Assembly (NCBI GenBank): GCA_964606695.1
Contig: CAZSHG010000005.1
Location: 1 to 64,000 of the forward strand
Direction of reading: 5' to 3'
Length of the DNA: 64,000 bases
Origin: CAZSHG01 sp964606695 [NCBI: uncultured bacterium]
Lineage (GTDB): Bacteria > UBP14 > UBA6098
Each line of letters starts with the position of its first letter. The stretch's first letter is position 1. A program made the translations under genes and the position numbers. Positions 34,635 to 43,193 of this stretch are shown here, one piece after another. The notes below the pieces were generated by a model. It saw only the letters and a list, made by a program, of their open reading frames with translations. It was not told the DNA's origin and did no database searches.

Positions 34635-36335
34635 ATGGGTAGTGATTCGCATTATAACATAAAAAAGAACGTCACTCTTGAAGAACTTATGGCCGAGGTC
34701 GCATCGATGAAGACCGTGCACGAAAAGGCCGATAAATTCATAGAGATTATGATTCCTCTTTCGAGAATCGACCAGAAACTGTGCGTCGATTTCGCGAAAA
34801 AAGCAATCGAGTTTGCCGATAAAGAGGATCTAATCGACCTGCGCATAGACGCGATTTCCCGAATCGCTTATTCAAAAATCGTTATGGGCGATCTGGATGA
34901 AACAATTCAGCTGTGCGAAGGTGAAATCTCAAAACTCAACGGCGAGAATCAAGAGATTCTCAAGGCAATCCTCTACGATAGAATCGCATACGCTTATTAC
35001 CGGAAGACCGAGTTCACGACCGCCCTGGAATATATCTATCGTGGAATCGATATAAACGAAAAACATCAACAGCGAGAAAATCTCGGATCGAATTATCAAC
35101 TGTTGGGCATAATTCTACTCAGCACCGGGGAACGCGATAAAGCGATGAAAAGTTTCAAAACCGCGTTGGACATATTCAGCGAAATCGGGGACGACAACGG
35201 CCTGTCATCCAGTTACAATAATATCGGCGTTTTTTACCGTGACAAAGAGGAATACGAAGTTGCCCTCGATTATTTCAAAAAAGCGTTGTTCCATTCGACT
35301 AAAGCAGGTGTGGAGTCTGCACCAATACAGGATAATTTCGGCATTTGTTACCGCGGATTGGGCGACTATGAGAAAGCTCTGGAGGCTCAATACAAGGCTC
35401 TCGAACTTCGGGAAAAAAGTGGCGACGAGAGGGCTATCGCGAGCACTCTTGTCTTTATCGGGGAAATTTATCGGGATATGGGGCAATACGATAGAGCAAT
35501 CGAATACATGAAAAAGGGATACGACCTCGCAGTAAAAATAAACTGGCAGAATTCTATCCTACGTGCGTCTCAAGAGCTGGTCAGAGTTTACCAATTGATT
35601 GGCGATTTCGAGAAAGCCCTCGAATATCATAAAATCTTCCACGATGCTGAATCATCCTATATCGATGCGGAATTGCGGGAGAAAGTTCGGGAAATGAACA
35701 TCAAGTTCGAGACAGAACGCAAGGAGAAGGAAGCCGAAATCTACCGGCTGAAGAACGTCGAGCTGACGCAGGCCAAAGAGCGAATCGAGGAACAGCATAT
35801 CGAACTTGAAAAGGCATATCAAAAGCTCGAACAGATATCGCGTATCGACCCGCTGACCGGAATCTGGAACAGGCGATATTTCACCGAGCTCGTTCAGGAG
35901 GAATGCAATCGATCAGAGAGAAGCGGAAAACCTTTTTCGATAGGCATCTGCGATATCGATTTCTTCAAGAAAGTGAACGACCGATACGGCCACGAATGCG
36001 GCGACCGGGTGTTGGTAGAAATCACGAGACTCATACGCGATTCCATTCGCAAGCAGGACGTTGTTGCGCGATGGGGCGGCGAGGAGTTCATCCTGCTCTT
36101 CCCGGAAACCGACGAGAAGGGCGCGCTGGTTGTGGCGGAGAAACTCAGGGTGAAGATCGAGGAATACGCGACCAACTACCGCGACGCAGATGTAGCAGTT
36201 ACGATTTGTTTCGGCGTGTCCGAGAGCGACGCGGATTACGATATCGACCGATATATCCGTAACGCCGACAGGGCGATGTATCACGCCAAGGACAGAGGCA
36301 GAAACCGCAGTTACGCCTACAGCGATCTGGATTAA
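34635..36335 (+). CDS. TPR-GGDEF diguanylate cyclase
   Basis: A 566-residue cytosolic protein. Residues about 20-350 form about eight TPR units (for example LGSNYQLLGIILLSTGERDKAMKSFKTALDIF and SSYNNIGVFYRDKEEYEVALDYFKKAL). Residues 350-400 are a coiled coil (KEKEAEIYRLKNVELTQAKERIEEQ). Residues about 400-566 are a GGDEF domain with DPLTGIWNRRYF, DIDFFKKVNDRYGHECGD and the active loop RWGGEEFILLFPE. The intact GGEEF motif predicts cyclic di-GMP synthesis, controlled by TPR contacts with an unknown partner. Expressed divergently from purL. Confidence 0.92.
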   Translation: MGSDSHYNIKKNVTLEELMAEVASMKTVHEKADKFIEIMIPLSRIDQKLCVDFAKKAIEFADKEDLIDLRIDAISRIAYSKIVMGDLDETIQLCEGEISKLNGENQEILKAILYDRIAYAYYRKTEFTTALEYIYRGIDINEKHQQRENLGSNYQLLGIILLSTGERDKAMKSFKTALDIFSEIGDDNGLSSSYNNIGVFYRDKEEYEVALDYFKKALFHSTKAGVESAPIQDNFGICYRGLGDYEKALEAQYKALELREKSGDERAIASTLVFIGEIYRDMGQYDRAIEYMKKGYDLAVKINWQNSILRASQELVRVYQLIGDFEKALEYHKIFHDAESSYIDAELREKVREMNIKFETERKEKEAEIYRLKNVELTQAKERIEEQHIELEKAYQKLEQISRIDPLTGIWNRRYFTELVQEECNRSERSGKPFSIGICDIDFFKKVNDRYGHECGDRVLVEITRLIRDSIRKQDVVARWGGEEFILLFPETDEKGALVVAEKLRVKIEEYATNYRDADVAVTICFGVSESDADYDIDRYIRNADRAMYHAKDRGRNRSYAYSDLD

Positions 36336-36421
36336 TAAGCATCAAAAATGACTTAATAGTCCCGGCGTCCCCACCGGGTTGGCGAGTGTTTTCCACATGC
36401 CGAACGATTCGCAAAATTTCG

Positions 36422-36505
36422 CATAAACCGCGGCGAGACGCCGCTACTATTAAGGGTAATATGAGACAACGCTACATAAACCGCGGCGAGACGCCGCTAC
36501 TATTA
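36422..36505. repeat. Pair of identical 31-nt direct repeats
   Basis: Copies at 36422-36452 and 36475-36505 are identical over 31 nt, from cataaaccgcggcgag to ctactatta, 53 nt apart. Each holds the palindromic core gcggcg-aga-cgccgc. The core resembles interspersed repeats seen in many uncultivated bacterial genomes. Confidence 0.8.
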
Positions 36506-36533
36506 TTCTATTTGAGATAATTCTAAAATTGCC

Positions 36534-36612
36534 TGTCATTTCGATGAGTCCGGAGGACGAAGAGAAATCTTTTATTATTCGTGGAAGATTTCTTCCTTCG
36601 GTCGAAATGACA
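36534..36612. repeat. Interspersed inverted-repeat element (79 bp)
   Basis: Ends tgtcatttcga (36534-36544) and tcgaaatgaca (36602-36612) are perfect inverted repeats. Inner agaaatct and agatttct blocks also pair. It is a non-coding palindromic repeat, not an insertion sequence. Confidence 0.8.
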
Positions 36613-36626
36613 ACCAAAAAAGACCT

Positions 36627-36846
36627 GTCCGGAAACCCAATCGACGCCCCGGAGAACATGATCGACTTCCCGGAAACCTGGGCTAACCTTCCGGAAACCG
36701 TGGATGACTCTCCGGAAATGAAGAATAACCTTCCTGGAAGCTTTACAAAGATTCTGGAAACTAAAGAAACCTTTCCGGAAATCGAGAATCACTTCCCGGA
36801 AACCGTGATGAACCTTCCGGAAATTGAGAATGACTTTCCGGATCCC
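36627..36846. repeat. 21-bp periodic array with TTCCGGAA cores
   Basis: About ten imperfect units. GGAA cores fall at 36672, 36693, 36714, 36756, 36777, 36798, 36819 and 36840, all multiples of 21 apart, and 36736 is off by one. Units keep the palindrome TTCCGGAA while the bases between drift. Translated on the plus strand this is a seven-residue repeat (xFPExxx). Confidence 0.85.
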
Positions 36847-36973
36847 CTGAGGCTCAACGACTTACGCGGAATCGCACATTTTTTGTGCGATGGGATTTTG
36901 CCATCGAATAAAAGGATACGTTGACTTCATAAATGGCTTGCGATTTTCGATTTTTCGTGGATATTGTTAGACT

Positions 36974-37648
36974 ATGAGAGTCACTGTAATATTAGTTGCA
37001 GGCGGTTCGGGCGTGAGGTTCGGCGCGGAGATTCCCAAGGCGCTCGTGGAATTGGGCGGAAAACCTCTCGTGAGGTGTTCCGCTGAGGCCTTTTGCGGGA
37101 TCGACGAAGTCGAGTCGATAATCGTGCTCGCGCCGGAGGGTTTCGAGAAGCGGTTCGAGGGCGTGTTGTCCGGTTTATCGAAGAAGATTATTGTCGGAAC
37201 CGGCGGCGCGATGCGGACGGATTCGGTTTGCAATGGAATCGCTCTGGCACCCGACGGTTGCGATATTTTTGCTATCCACGATGCGGCGAGGCCGTTGGTC
37301 AAAATCGAAGATATTCAAGCTGTAATCAAAGCGGCAAACGAACACGGCGCGGCGACACTTGCGACTCCTGTTTCGGACACGCTGAAAATCGTGGAAAATG
37401 AAACAATAATCGAGACGGTCGATAGATCGAGGTTCTGGGCTGTCCAGACTCCACAGGTCTTTCGTGCCGGTCTTTATAGGAAAGCTCTCGAATCGGCACC
37501 GTCCTCCCCCACCGACGATTGCGCGATTGTTGAGGGTTACGGTCATCCTGTGCGGGTTGTCGCGGGTTCGAGGTTGAACATCAAGATCACATATATCGAG
37601 GATTTGGCTATCGCGGAGGCAATACTGAAAGGCGGAAAATGCACGTAA
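36974..37648 (+). CDS. ispD: 2-C-methyl-D-erythritol 4-phosphate cytidylyltransferase
   Basis: A 224-residue enzyme that joins MEP to CTP in the non-mevalonate isoprenoid pathway. The nucleotide-binding start is VILVAGGSGVRFGAEIPKAL. Then come TGGAMRTDSVCNGI, IHDAARPLV, ATPVSDTLKIV, RSRFWAVQTPQVFR and TDDCAIVEGYGHPVRVVAGSRLNIKITY, in the expected order. ATG 36974 lacks a strong ribosome-binding site. The stop overlaps the next gene by 10 nt. Confidence 0.95.
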   Translation: MRVTVILVAGGSGVRFGAEIPKALVELGGKPLVRCSAEAFCGIDEVESIIVLAPEGFEKRFEGVLSGLSKKIIVGTGGAMRTDSVCNGIALAPDGCDIFAIHDAARPLVKIEDIQAVIKAANEHGAATLATPVSDTLKIVENETIIETVDRSRFWAVQTPQVFRAGLYRKALESAPSSPTDDCAIVEGYGHPVRVVAGSRLNIKITYIEDLAIAEAILKGGKCT

Positions 37649-38670
37649 CTGAAGATTTATTGCGCAAACTGGCGCTGTTGGAACAATCGGGCAGGACGAT
37701 AATGTCGGTCTATCTCGATTTGCGATACGGCTGGGACGTCGCGGAAGAATCTATCGAAAAGGAAATCGACTGGTTGAAGAAGATTTTGAACGACGAGGAG
37801 ATTGAGTATTTCGAGGCCTCGCTGGAATTCATGTTCGAGTATTTCAATAAAAAGAAATCGAAGGGGTATTCCGGGCCGGGGCTGGCTTTTTTCATCGATC
37901 TGGAAGAGGGATACGCGACGGGAGTCGAGACGACTATTGCACACAAAACGTCGATTGCGGTTGACGATCAGGCAATAATTCTACCTCTGGCAAAGGAGCT
38001 TGACGAATACGAGCCGGTGGGCGTGATAATGGCTGACGCTTCCGGCGCACGGATTATGATTTCCGCCGGCAAGGTGCTTGAGGACGAACGGGACGTTAAT
38101 GTCAAAATTCATCATCTATCGAAGGTCGGCGGGTGGTCGCAGATGCGGTATCAGCGGCGTCGCGAGAAGGAGGTCAAGCACTTTGCGAAGGACGTGGCGG
38201 ATATCGCGGATAAGTTGTTTCGCGAGGAAAAGGTGAATCGCGTGCTTATGGCCGGACGGAATCGCATCCTGACGGCAATCGTGGAGGAACTGCCTCAACG
38301 CTGGCGCGAGTCGATTATCGATAGTATCAAATGGGACATGGCACTTTCGGACGACGAATTCGCGCGGAAGATTGCACCTTCGCTGGTGGAAGCCGAACGC
38401 GAACAGGAGGAGGAAGTCCTGGGCAGATTCATCGCGGAATACCGTCGCAACGGTTTAGCTAAAGGCGGTTTGCAGGATGTTCTCACGGCACTCGAGATGG
38501 GACAGGTGGATACGCTGATTCTGGACAGCGATCTCGACGAGGAGCTGATGGAGGAATTGACTTCCAAAGCGGAAACGATTTCGGCGCATGTGGAGTTTGT
38601 TCCGACGAGCGATGATTGTCTGGCGAAACTTGGCGGTATCGGCGCGTTACTGCGATATAAAATTGATTGA
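37639..38670 (+). CDS. baeRF / Vms1-like release-factor family protein
   Basis: A 343-residue protein with the layout of bacterial relatives of archaeal/eukaryal release factor 1. The N-terminal half has a beta-alpha domain (TIMSVYLDLRYG...GPGLAFFIDLEEGY). The centre has GVIMADASGARIMI and the loop KVGGWSQMRYQRRREKEVKHF, which matches the catalytic GG(W)SQxRxxR loop of the baeRF/Vms1 group. The end (ALEMGQVDTLILDSDLDEE) resembles domain 3. Relatives such as yeast Vms1 release peptides from stalled 60S subunits; a ribosome-rescue role here is inference. It overlaps ispD by 10 nt. Confidence 0.8.
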   Translation: MHVTEDLLRKLALLEQSGRTIMSVYLDLRYGWDVAEESIEKEIDWLKKILNDEEIEYFEASLEFMFEYFNKKKSKGYSGPGLAFFIDLEEGYATGVETTIAHKTSIAVDDQAIILPLAKELDEYEPVGVIMADASGARIMISAGKVLEDERDVNVKIHHLSKVGGWSQMRYQRRREKEVKHFAKDVADIADKLFREEKVNRVLMAGRNRILTAIVEELPQRWRESIIDSIKWDMALSDDEFARKIAPSLVEAEREQEEEVLGRFIAEYRRNGLAKGGLQDVLTALEMGQVDTLILDSDLDEELMEELTSKAETISAHVEFVPTSDDCLAKLGGIGALLRYKID

Positions 38671-38713
38671 CACTTTCAAAACCCGGATATATCCTTACTA
38701 ATAAAGGAGACCG

Positions 38714-40159
38714 ATGCGTAGATTTGGACTTTACATAGCGATAATATTTTTTGCGATGGCTTTTTCCGCTCACGCGACGAAATACGCGGGGGAATTCACG
38801 GATCTGGGCGTTGGTGTCCGTGCGGCGGGAATGGGCGGTTCATTTACTATTAATAATGGCGATCTGCAGGCGTTATGGTGGAACCCCGCCGGTCTGCAGG
38901 GATTGTCTGAAAGGCCGCAAATATATCTGATGCATGCGGAAATGTATGGCGACCTCTACAAATTAGACGCAGGAGCGATTGGTAAGAAACTGGGCGATAC
39001 TCAATGGGCGGTTGGATTTTTCCGGAATGCCACGGAGAATTTGCCTTTTACCGATACTACAGAATTTTACGATTACGGTCCCGATAGAATTCCCGGCACA
39101 GGCGACCCCGGTGAAGGCAACGGAACATGGGATCCCGGAGAACAGATTCGACCGGAGGCGATTTATTACCGCACGGAGGGGGATTACCTTTTCACATTAG
39201 GCGCGGGACGAAATTTCGGGGATAAACTTCGGCTGGGATTGTCGTTAAAGCATCTACAGAGTTATATCGGCGAATATTCGGCTTTCGGTTTCGGTTTTGA
39301 TATCGGAGGGCAATATGAAATGCGCCAAAATTTAACTCTTGGAGCATCGATACGCGATGTTGCGGGCACATATATTCGATGGTCAACCGGAACGTGGGAA
39401 AGCAAAGCGCCGTCGCTGTGGTGGGGCGCGCGATATAATATCCCGATGGAATCGCTGAGGGGTGGAATCGCTTTCAGTGGAGAATTCGAGACGCGTTTTG
39501 AAAATTATGACGGCATAGTCGAAGTCGGTCCGCTATCTCTCGATCCGCATATCGGTGCGGAATTCACGTTGTTCGACAGGATTTATCTTCGATCTGGAAT
39601 CGACCGGAAGGATTTTTCCGCCGGAGCAGGATTGAGAATCGCCTTTTTCAGAGTCGATTACGCCTTCGTTACGAACAATCAATTAGATAATACACATCGA
39701 ATCGGGATTACACTGGAAATCCCTAAGATTGAGCGCCCAGAGCCTGAACCGGAGCAGGAAGAACCGGGGATACAAAGGCCGCCTGCTACGCCATCCTCGG
39801 AGATATTCGACCAACCCGAAGGTGAGTTTGTGGCCGAAATATATTTCCAGACCGGAAGCCCGGAAATCAGCGAAGAGGGGATGGAAAAAATCGACGATTT
39901 CTGTTCCGAAGTCGAGGATCGGGAATTATATATCGAAGGCCATACGGATGTTATAAAAATAAACACACCCAAATTCCCCGATAATTATTCGTTATCGAAG
40001 GCCAGGGCTGAGAATATCGCGGATTATATCGTTGAGAAATGCGGTATCGATAGATCGAAAATTACTCTCGATTGGTTCGGGGCGGACAGGCCAAAATACG
40101 AACTGAATTCCGCGGATGGGTATAAAAACCGTCGTGTTGAAATCTATATTTTAGAATAA
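38714..40159 (+). CDS. PorV/PorQ-like outer-membrane protein fused to OmpA domain
   Basis: A 481-residue outer-membrane protein with signal peptide RRFGLYIAIIFFAMAFSAHA. Residues about 20-340 have the PorV/PorQ (UPF0164-like) start AGEFTDLGVGVRAAGMGGSFTINNGDLQALWWNPAGL followed by FadL-type beta-strands. A Glu/Pro-rich linker (PEPEPEQEEPGIQRPPATPS) leads to an OmpA peptidoglycan-binding domain (about 370-481) with IYFQTGS, LYIEGHTDV, SLSKARAENIADYI and DGYKNRRVEIYIL. PorV shuttles type IX substrates, so the fusion may tie a secretion or attachment barrel to the cell wall. An aaaggag site precedes ATG 38714. Confidence 0.88.
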   Translation: MRRFGLYIAIIFFAMAFSAHATKYAGEFTDLGVGVRAAGMGGSFTINNGDLQALWWNPAGLQGLSERPQIYLMHAEMYGDLYKLDAGAIGKKLGDTQWAVGFFRNATENLPFTDTTEFYDYGPDRIPGTGDPGEGNGTWDPGEQIRPEAIYYRTEGDYLFTLGAGRNFGDKLRLGLSLKHLQSYIGEYSAFGFGFDIGGQYEMRQNLTLGASIRDVAGTYIRWSTGTWESKAPSLWWGARYNIPMESLRGGIAFSGEFETRFENYDGIVEVGPLSLDPHIGAEFTLFDRIYLRSGIDRKDFSAGAGLRIAFFRVDYAFVTNNQLDNTHRIGITLEIPKIERPEPEPEQEEPGIQRPPATPSSEIFDQPEGEFVAEIYFQTGSPEISEEGMEKIDDFCSEVEDRELYIEGHTDVIKINTPKFPDNYSLSKARAENIADYIVEKCGIDRSKITLDWFGADRPKYELNSADGYKNRRVEIYILE

Positions 40160-40165
40160 GAGAAA

Positions 40166-41131
40166 TTACTCTTCGATATTTCGGTAGGGTTCGAGATATA
40201 GCATCCTCGATGCCGGTTTTACCCAGGATGAGAATTCGGCGCCGGTTTCCATTTCCTTTTCTATCACGTGGGTGAATGCGTTGACCTGCGATTCCAGATA
40301 ATCGGCGTGGTGAAGTATTACGGCTTCGATGGTTTTGGGGACAACTGGCGACCCCATTTCCGGATCGCCGTGATGGGAAAGTAGCATATGGCTTAATTCA
40401 GCCGTTGTTTTTTCGGGAAATCCCTCTATAGATTCGATGGCGTTGGTCAACATCCTCTCCCCCAGGACTATATGCCCAATAAGACGACCTTTGACTGTGT
40501 AATCGAAAGCGGCCTCGCCAGTTAATTCTTCCACTTTGCCAATATCGTGTAATAAGGCTCCCGCGACCAGCAAATCGTGGCGACATAGATCGAATATCGT
40601 AGAAACGTGACCGCAGATTTTCGCTACGTTCAACGTATGTTCCGCGAGTCCGCCTATATAAGCCCCATGCCACAGTTTTCCAGCGGGTGTGGAGGTAAAT
40701 TTTGATAGGAAGTCGGCGTCCTCGAAGAAATAACACATTAGCTTTTTCAGGCTTTCATCCTCGATGGTGTCGATAACGTCCTGTATCGATTCGGCGAGGT
40801 CTTCCTGAGCGATGTCGGCGTCTGGGAGCAAGAGGTTCGCGTCGAATTCGTCGTCGCGTGCTGACCTGATTTCGAATACTTTTATCTGTGGTCGGCCTTT
40901 GTATTCGTTCATAACACCCTGTATCTTAACAACGGAGGTTTTACCGAGAGACTCGCTCAATTGAAGTGCGTCGTCTCCCCAATAGATTCCAGCGAAACGC
41001 CCCGATGAATCCCCGAACTCGAAGGTGAGGTAGCATTTTCCCTGATAATCGCGTTTTTCCAGACGCCGAAGAGCGTAATATCCGGTAAAAGCCTCGCCGT
41101 ATCCGAGTTGTTTGAGTTCAGGTTGTTCCAT
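40166..41131 (-). CDS. YhaM-like 3'-5' exoribonuclease (OB fold plus HD domain)
   Basis: A 321-residue protein with an N-terminal OB-fold (FTGYYALRRLEKRDYQGKCYLTFEFGDSSG) for nucleic-acid binding. Its C-terminal HD domain has HTLNVAKIC, the metal-binding HDIGKVEEL, and LLSHHGDPEMGSP. This is the YhaM arrangement known from Firmicutes as a 3'-5' exoribonuclease. ATG 41131 has ggagg at 8-nt spacing and is chosen over ATG 41146. It overlaps rfaE2 by 14 nt and ends the nrdR-rfaE run. Confidence 0.88.
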   Translation of the reverse strand: MEQPELKQLGYGEAFTGYYALRRLEKRDYQGKCYLTFEFGDSSGRFAGIYWGDDALQLSESLGKTSVVKIQGVMNEYKGRPQIKVFEIRSARDDEFDANLLLPDADIAQEDLAESIQDVIDTIEDESLKKLMCYFFEDADFLSKFTSTPAGKLWHGAYIGGLAEHTLNVAKICGHVSTIFDLCRHDLLVAGALLHDIGKVEELTGEAAFDYTVKGRLIGHIVLGERMLTNAIESIEGFPEKTTAELSHMLLSHHGDPEMGSPVVPKTIEAVILHHADYLESQVNAFTHVIEKEMETGAEFSSWVKPASRMLYLEPYRNIEE

Positions 41132-41627
41132 CGGTTTTTCCTCCATATAATCTTATAATCCGGTCGATTATACCGCTTGTACCTTTGCCTTCCACCAATT
41201 CGATTCGTTCCACCGAGCCACCGTGAGCTTTCACGAAATCCGCACCTACGATTTCGTCCTCATTCCAATCCGCGCCTTTTACCAAAACGTCCGGCTGGAT
41301 AGCTTCGATGAGTTTAAGTGGAGTCGGCTCGTCGAAAATACTCACGAAATCGACCACCTGGATCGCACCAAGAACAATCGCCCTGTCTTCTTCCTCTATT
41401 ATCGGGCGATTTGTGCCTTTGATTTTGCGAACACTCCGATCCGAGTTCATTCCTATTATAAGGTAATCTCCAAGCTTTTTCGCTTTTTGAAGATATTCGA
41501 TGTGCCCGCGGTGGATTATATCGAAACAGCCGTTTGTGAAAACGAGTTTTTTGCCGTCTTCCCGGATTTTTCTACGGACAGGGAGAAATTTTTCGAGGGA
41601 TATGATTTTGCTTTCTATTTCCGGCAT
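41118..41627 (-). CDS. rfaE2: D-glycero-beta-D-manno-heptose 1-phosphate adenylyltransferase
   Basis: A 169-residue nucleotidyltransferase that makes ADP-heptose from heptose 1-phosphate for the LPS inner core. The signature is FTNGCFDIIHRGHIEYLQKAKKLGD (HxGH motif), followed by SDRSVRKIKGTNRPII and VKGADWNEDEIVGAD. In E. coli this activity is the C-terminal half of HldE; here it is a separate gene overlapping rfaE1 by 13 nt. It shows that the cell makes heptose-containing LPS. Confidence 0.95.
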   Translation of the reverse strand: MPEIESKIISLEKFLPVRRKIREDGKKLVFTNGCFDIIHRGHIEYLQKAKKLGDYLIIGMNSDRSVRKIKGTNRPIIEEEDRAIVLGAIQVVDFVSIFDEPTPLKLIEAIQPDVLVKGADWNEDEIVGADFVKAHGGSVERIELVEGKGTSGIIDRIIRLYGGKTDGTT

Positions 41628-42613
41628 CTCTCTCTATCCATTGATTCGATGATCTGATTCGGTTTAGCCACCGCCGTTCCAACCTCTGCAACTACAATTC
41701 CCGCTGAGTGGTTTGCTATTATAGCGGCTTCTTCGAGAGACGCCCCCGCTACGATTGCCGCAGTTGCGACTGCAATTACTGTATCACCCGCACCGGTAAC
41801 GTCGAAAACATCTTTTGCCATAGTAGGCAGGTGTTTTGCGGATTTGCCGCGTTCGAACAGGCTCATCCCACGCTCGCCTGTAGTTATTATAGCTGAATTT
41901 GCGCCGGTTATATCGAGCAGTTTCCAACCGGCTTTTTCAAGGCCACTTTCCGTTGATGTCTCGATTCCGGTGGCGCGTTCGGTCTCGTGGTTATTTGGTT
42001 TTATAAGATCGACTCCCGAATAATATTTCCAATGGTATTCTTTGGGATCGACTGCGACGAAAAGCCCACGGTTACAACAATTATCCACAATTTCGGCGAC
42101 GAGATTCGGGGTAACGACGCCCTTGCCGTAATCTGAGATAATCACGCCGTCCAGGGCGGGTAACGTAGCTTTGAATTTTTCTACAAGTTTATCATATATT
42201 TCCCCGGCAATCTCCGAGGTTGTCTCGCGGTCGATTCTGCATATCTGCTGGTTACGGGCAACAACACGGGTCTTTACTGTAGTTGGTCTATTCTTATCGA
42301 TAACCAATTCGGAAGTCTCCATCCCCAACTCTATTGCGCGATTTTTCAATTGATCGCCGTTTTGGTCGTCTCCGATAACAGATAATAAAATTGGGTGGGT
42401 TCCAAAAACGTTGACATTATCCGCGACATTTGCGGCACCGCCTATCCGAACTTCTTCGCTTTCTAATGCGACTATAGGCACGGGGGATTCGGGAGATATA
42501 CGCGTGGCGTTGCCCCAGAGGTATTTATCAAGCATAATATCTCCTATAACACCGACTGTTTTACCGCGCATATTATCGAGGATTTCGCGTAATTTTTTAT
42601 CAGATATAATCAA
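41615..42613 (-). CDS. rfaE1: D-glycero-beta-D-manno-heptose-7-phosphate kinase
   Basis: A 332-residue PfkB/ribokinase-family kinase that phosphorylates heptose 7-phosphate at C1 before adenylylation by RfaE2. It has GDIMLDKYLWGNATRISPESPVPIV at the start, GGAANVADNV, IISDYGKGVV, VDPKEYHWKYYSG and the catalytic DVTGAGDTVIAV. It starts 5 nt after the nrdR stop and overlaps rfaE2, so the four minus-strand genes nrdR to YhaM-like form one tight unit. Confidence 0.95.
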   Translation of the reverse strand: MIISDKKLREILDNMRGKTVGVIGDIMLDKYLWGNATRISPESPVPIVALESEEVRIGGAANVADNVNVFGTHPILLSVIGDDQNGDQLKNRAIELGMETSELVIDKNRPTTVKTRVVARNQQICRIDRETTSEIAGEIYDKLVEKFKATLPALDGVIISDYGKGVVTPNLVAEIVDNCCNRGLFVAVDPKEYHWKYYSGVDLIKPNNHETERATGIETSTESGLEKAGWKLLDITGANSAIITTGERGMSLFERGKSAKHLPTMAKDVFDVTGAGDTVIAVATAAIVAGASLEEAAIIANHSAGIVVAEVGTAVAKPNQIIESMDRERCRK

Positions 42614-42618
42614 TATAA

Positions 42619-43098
42619 CTACTTTTTTTTATTGGAGTTAGGTTCATTCGTATCGAGTAAACTCTTAAGCGCTGTCCGGAACTCGTTGACGTCCTTGAAC
42701 TGACGATAAACGCTCGCGAATCTGACATATGCCACTTGATCGACCTCCTGGAGTTTCTCCATCACTTTTTCGCCTACAACCTCCGCGTCGACCTCCATCG
42801 AACCGGCTTCGAGGAGTTCGGCTTCTATCGAATTGGCGATTGATTCGATCTGCTCGGCGCTGACAGGGCGTTTGCGGCAGGCTATCTGGATTCCTTTGAT
42901 TATCTTAGCCCTATCGAAAGGTTCCCGACGACCGTCACGTTTGATAATAAGTAGCTGTGATTCCTCGACGAATTCGTAAGTAGTAAACCGCCGCCCGCAA
43001 TCGAGACATTCCCGCCGTCTGCGTACACCTCTCCCCTCCCGCACACTGCGCGAATCGACGACTCTATCCGAATTACTGCCACAATATGGACATTTCAT
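42619..43098 (-). CDS. nrdR: Transcriptional repressor NrdR
   Basis: A 159-residue regulator of ribonucleotide reductase genes. The N-terminal zinc ribbon is MKCPYCGSNSDRVVDSR...RRRRECLDCGRRFTTYE (two CxxC pairs). The C-terminal ATP-cone runs from LLIIKRDGRREPFDRAKIIKGIQIACRKRPVS onward and senses dATP/ATP. ATG 43098 is preferred over GTG 43104. No nrd gene or obvious NrdR box is in the window. Its upstream region holds the four-way-junction element. Confidence 0.96.
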   Translation of the reverse strand: MKCPYCGSNSDRVVDSRSVREGRGVRRRRECLDCGRRFTTYEFVEESQLLIIKRDGRREPFDRAKIIKGIQIACRKRPVSAEQIESIANSIEAELLEAGSMEVDAEVVGEKVMEKLQEVDQVAYVRFASVYRQFKDVNEFRTALKSLLDTNEPNSNKKK

Positions 43099-43193
43099 AA
43101 GCACCTAATCTAATGTTATGAAAATACAGTTTATCGAAATTTTCGCAAGGAGAATAATGTCATTTTCGCGTAATTCTTTTTTATCCGCGGAAT

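Larger units (their letters stand above)
36336..36973 (+). other. Repeat-rich gap between TPR-GGDEF and ispD genes
   Basis: No gene can be supported with confidence. In order it holds two identical 31-nt direct repeats (36422-36452, 36475-36505), an imperfect inverted repeat with tgtcatttcga/tcgaaatgaca ends (36534-36612), a 21-bp periodic array (36627-36846), and a hairpin atcgcaca/tgtgcgat (36871-36891). A 131-codon frame (36529-36924) runs through the array and encodes seven-residue repeats such as FPETVMN and LPEIEND, but it has no ribosome-binding site and its start lies inside the inverted repeat. Confidence 0.6.

Noticed and set aside
36627-36846. CRISPR array
   Set aside because: Units of 21 bp with no separate spacers and degenerate copies; no cas genes in the window.
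36529-36924. 131-codon frame over the 21-bp array as a protein gene
   Set aside because: Start lies in an inverted-repeat element, no ribosome-binding site, and the minus strand is also open over the array. Kept only as a possibility in the gap description.
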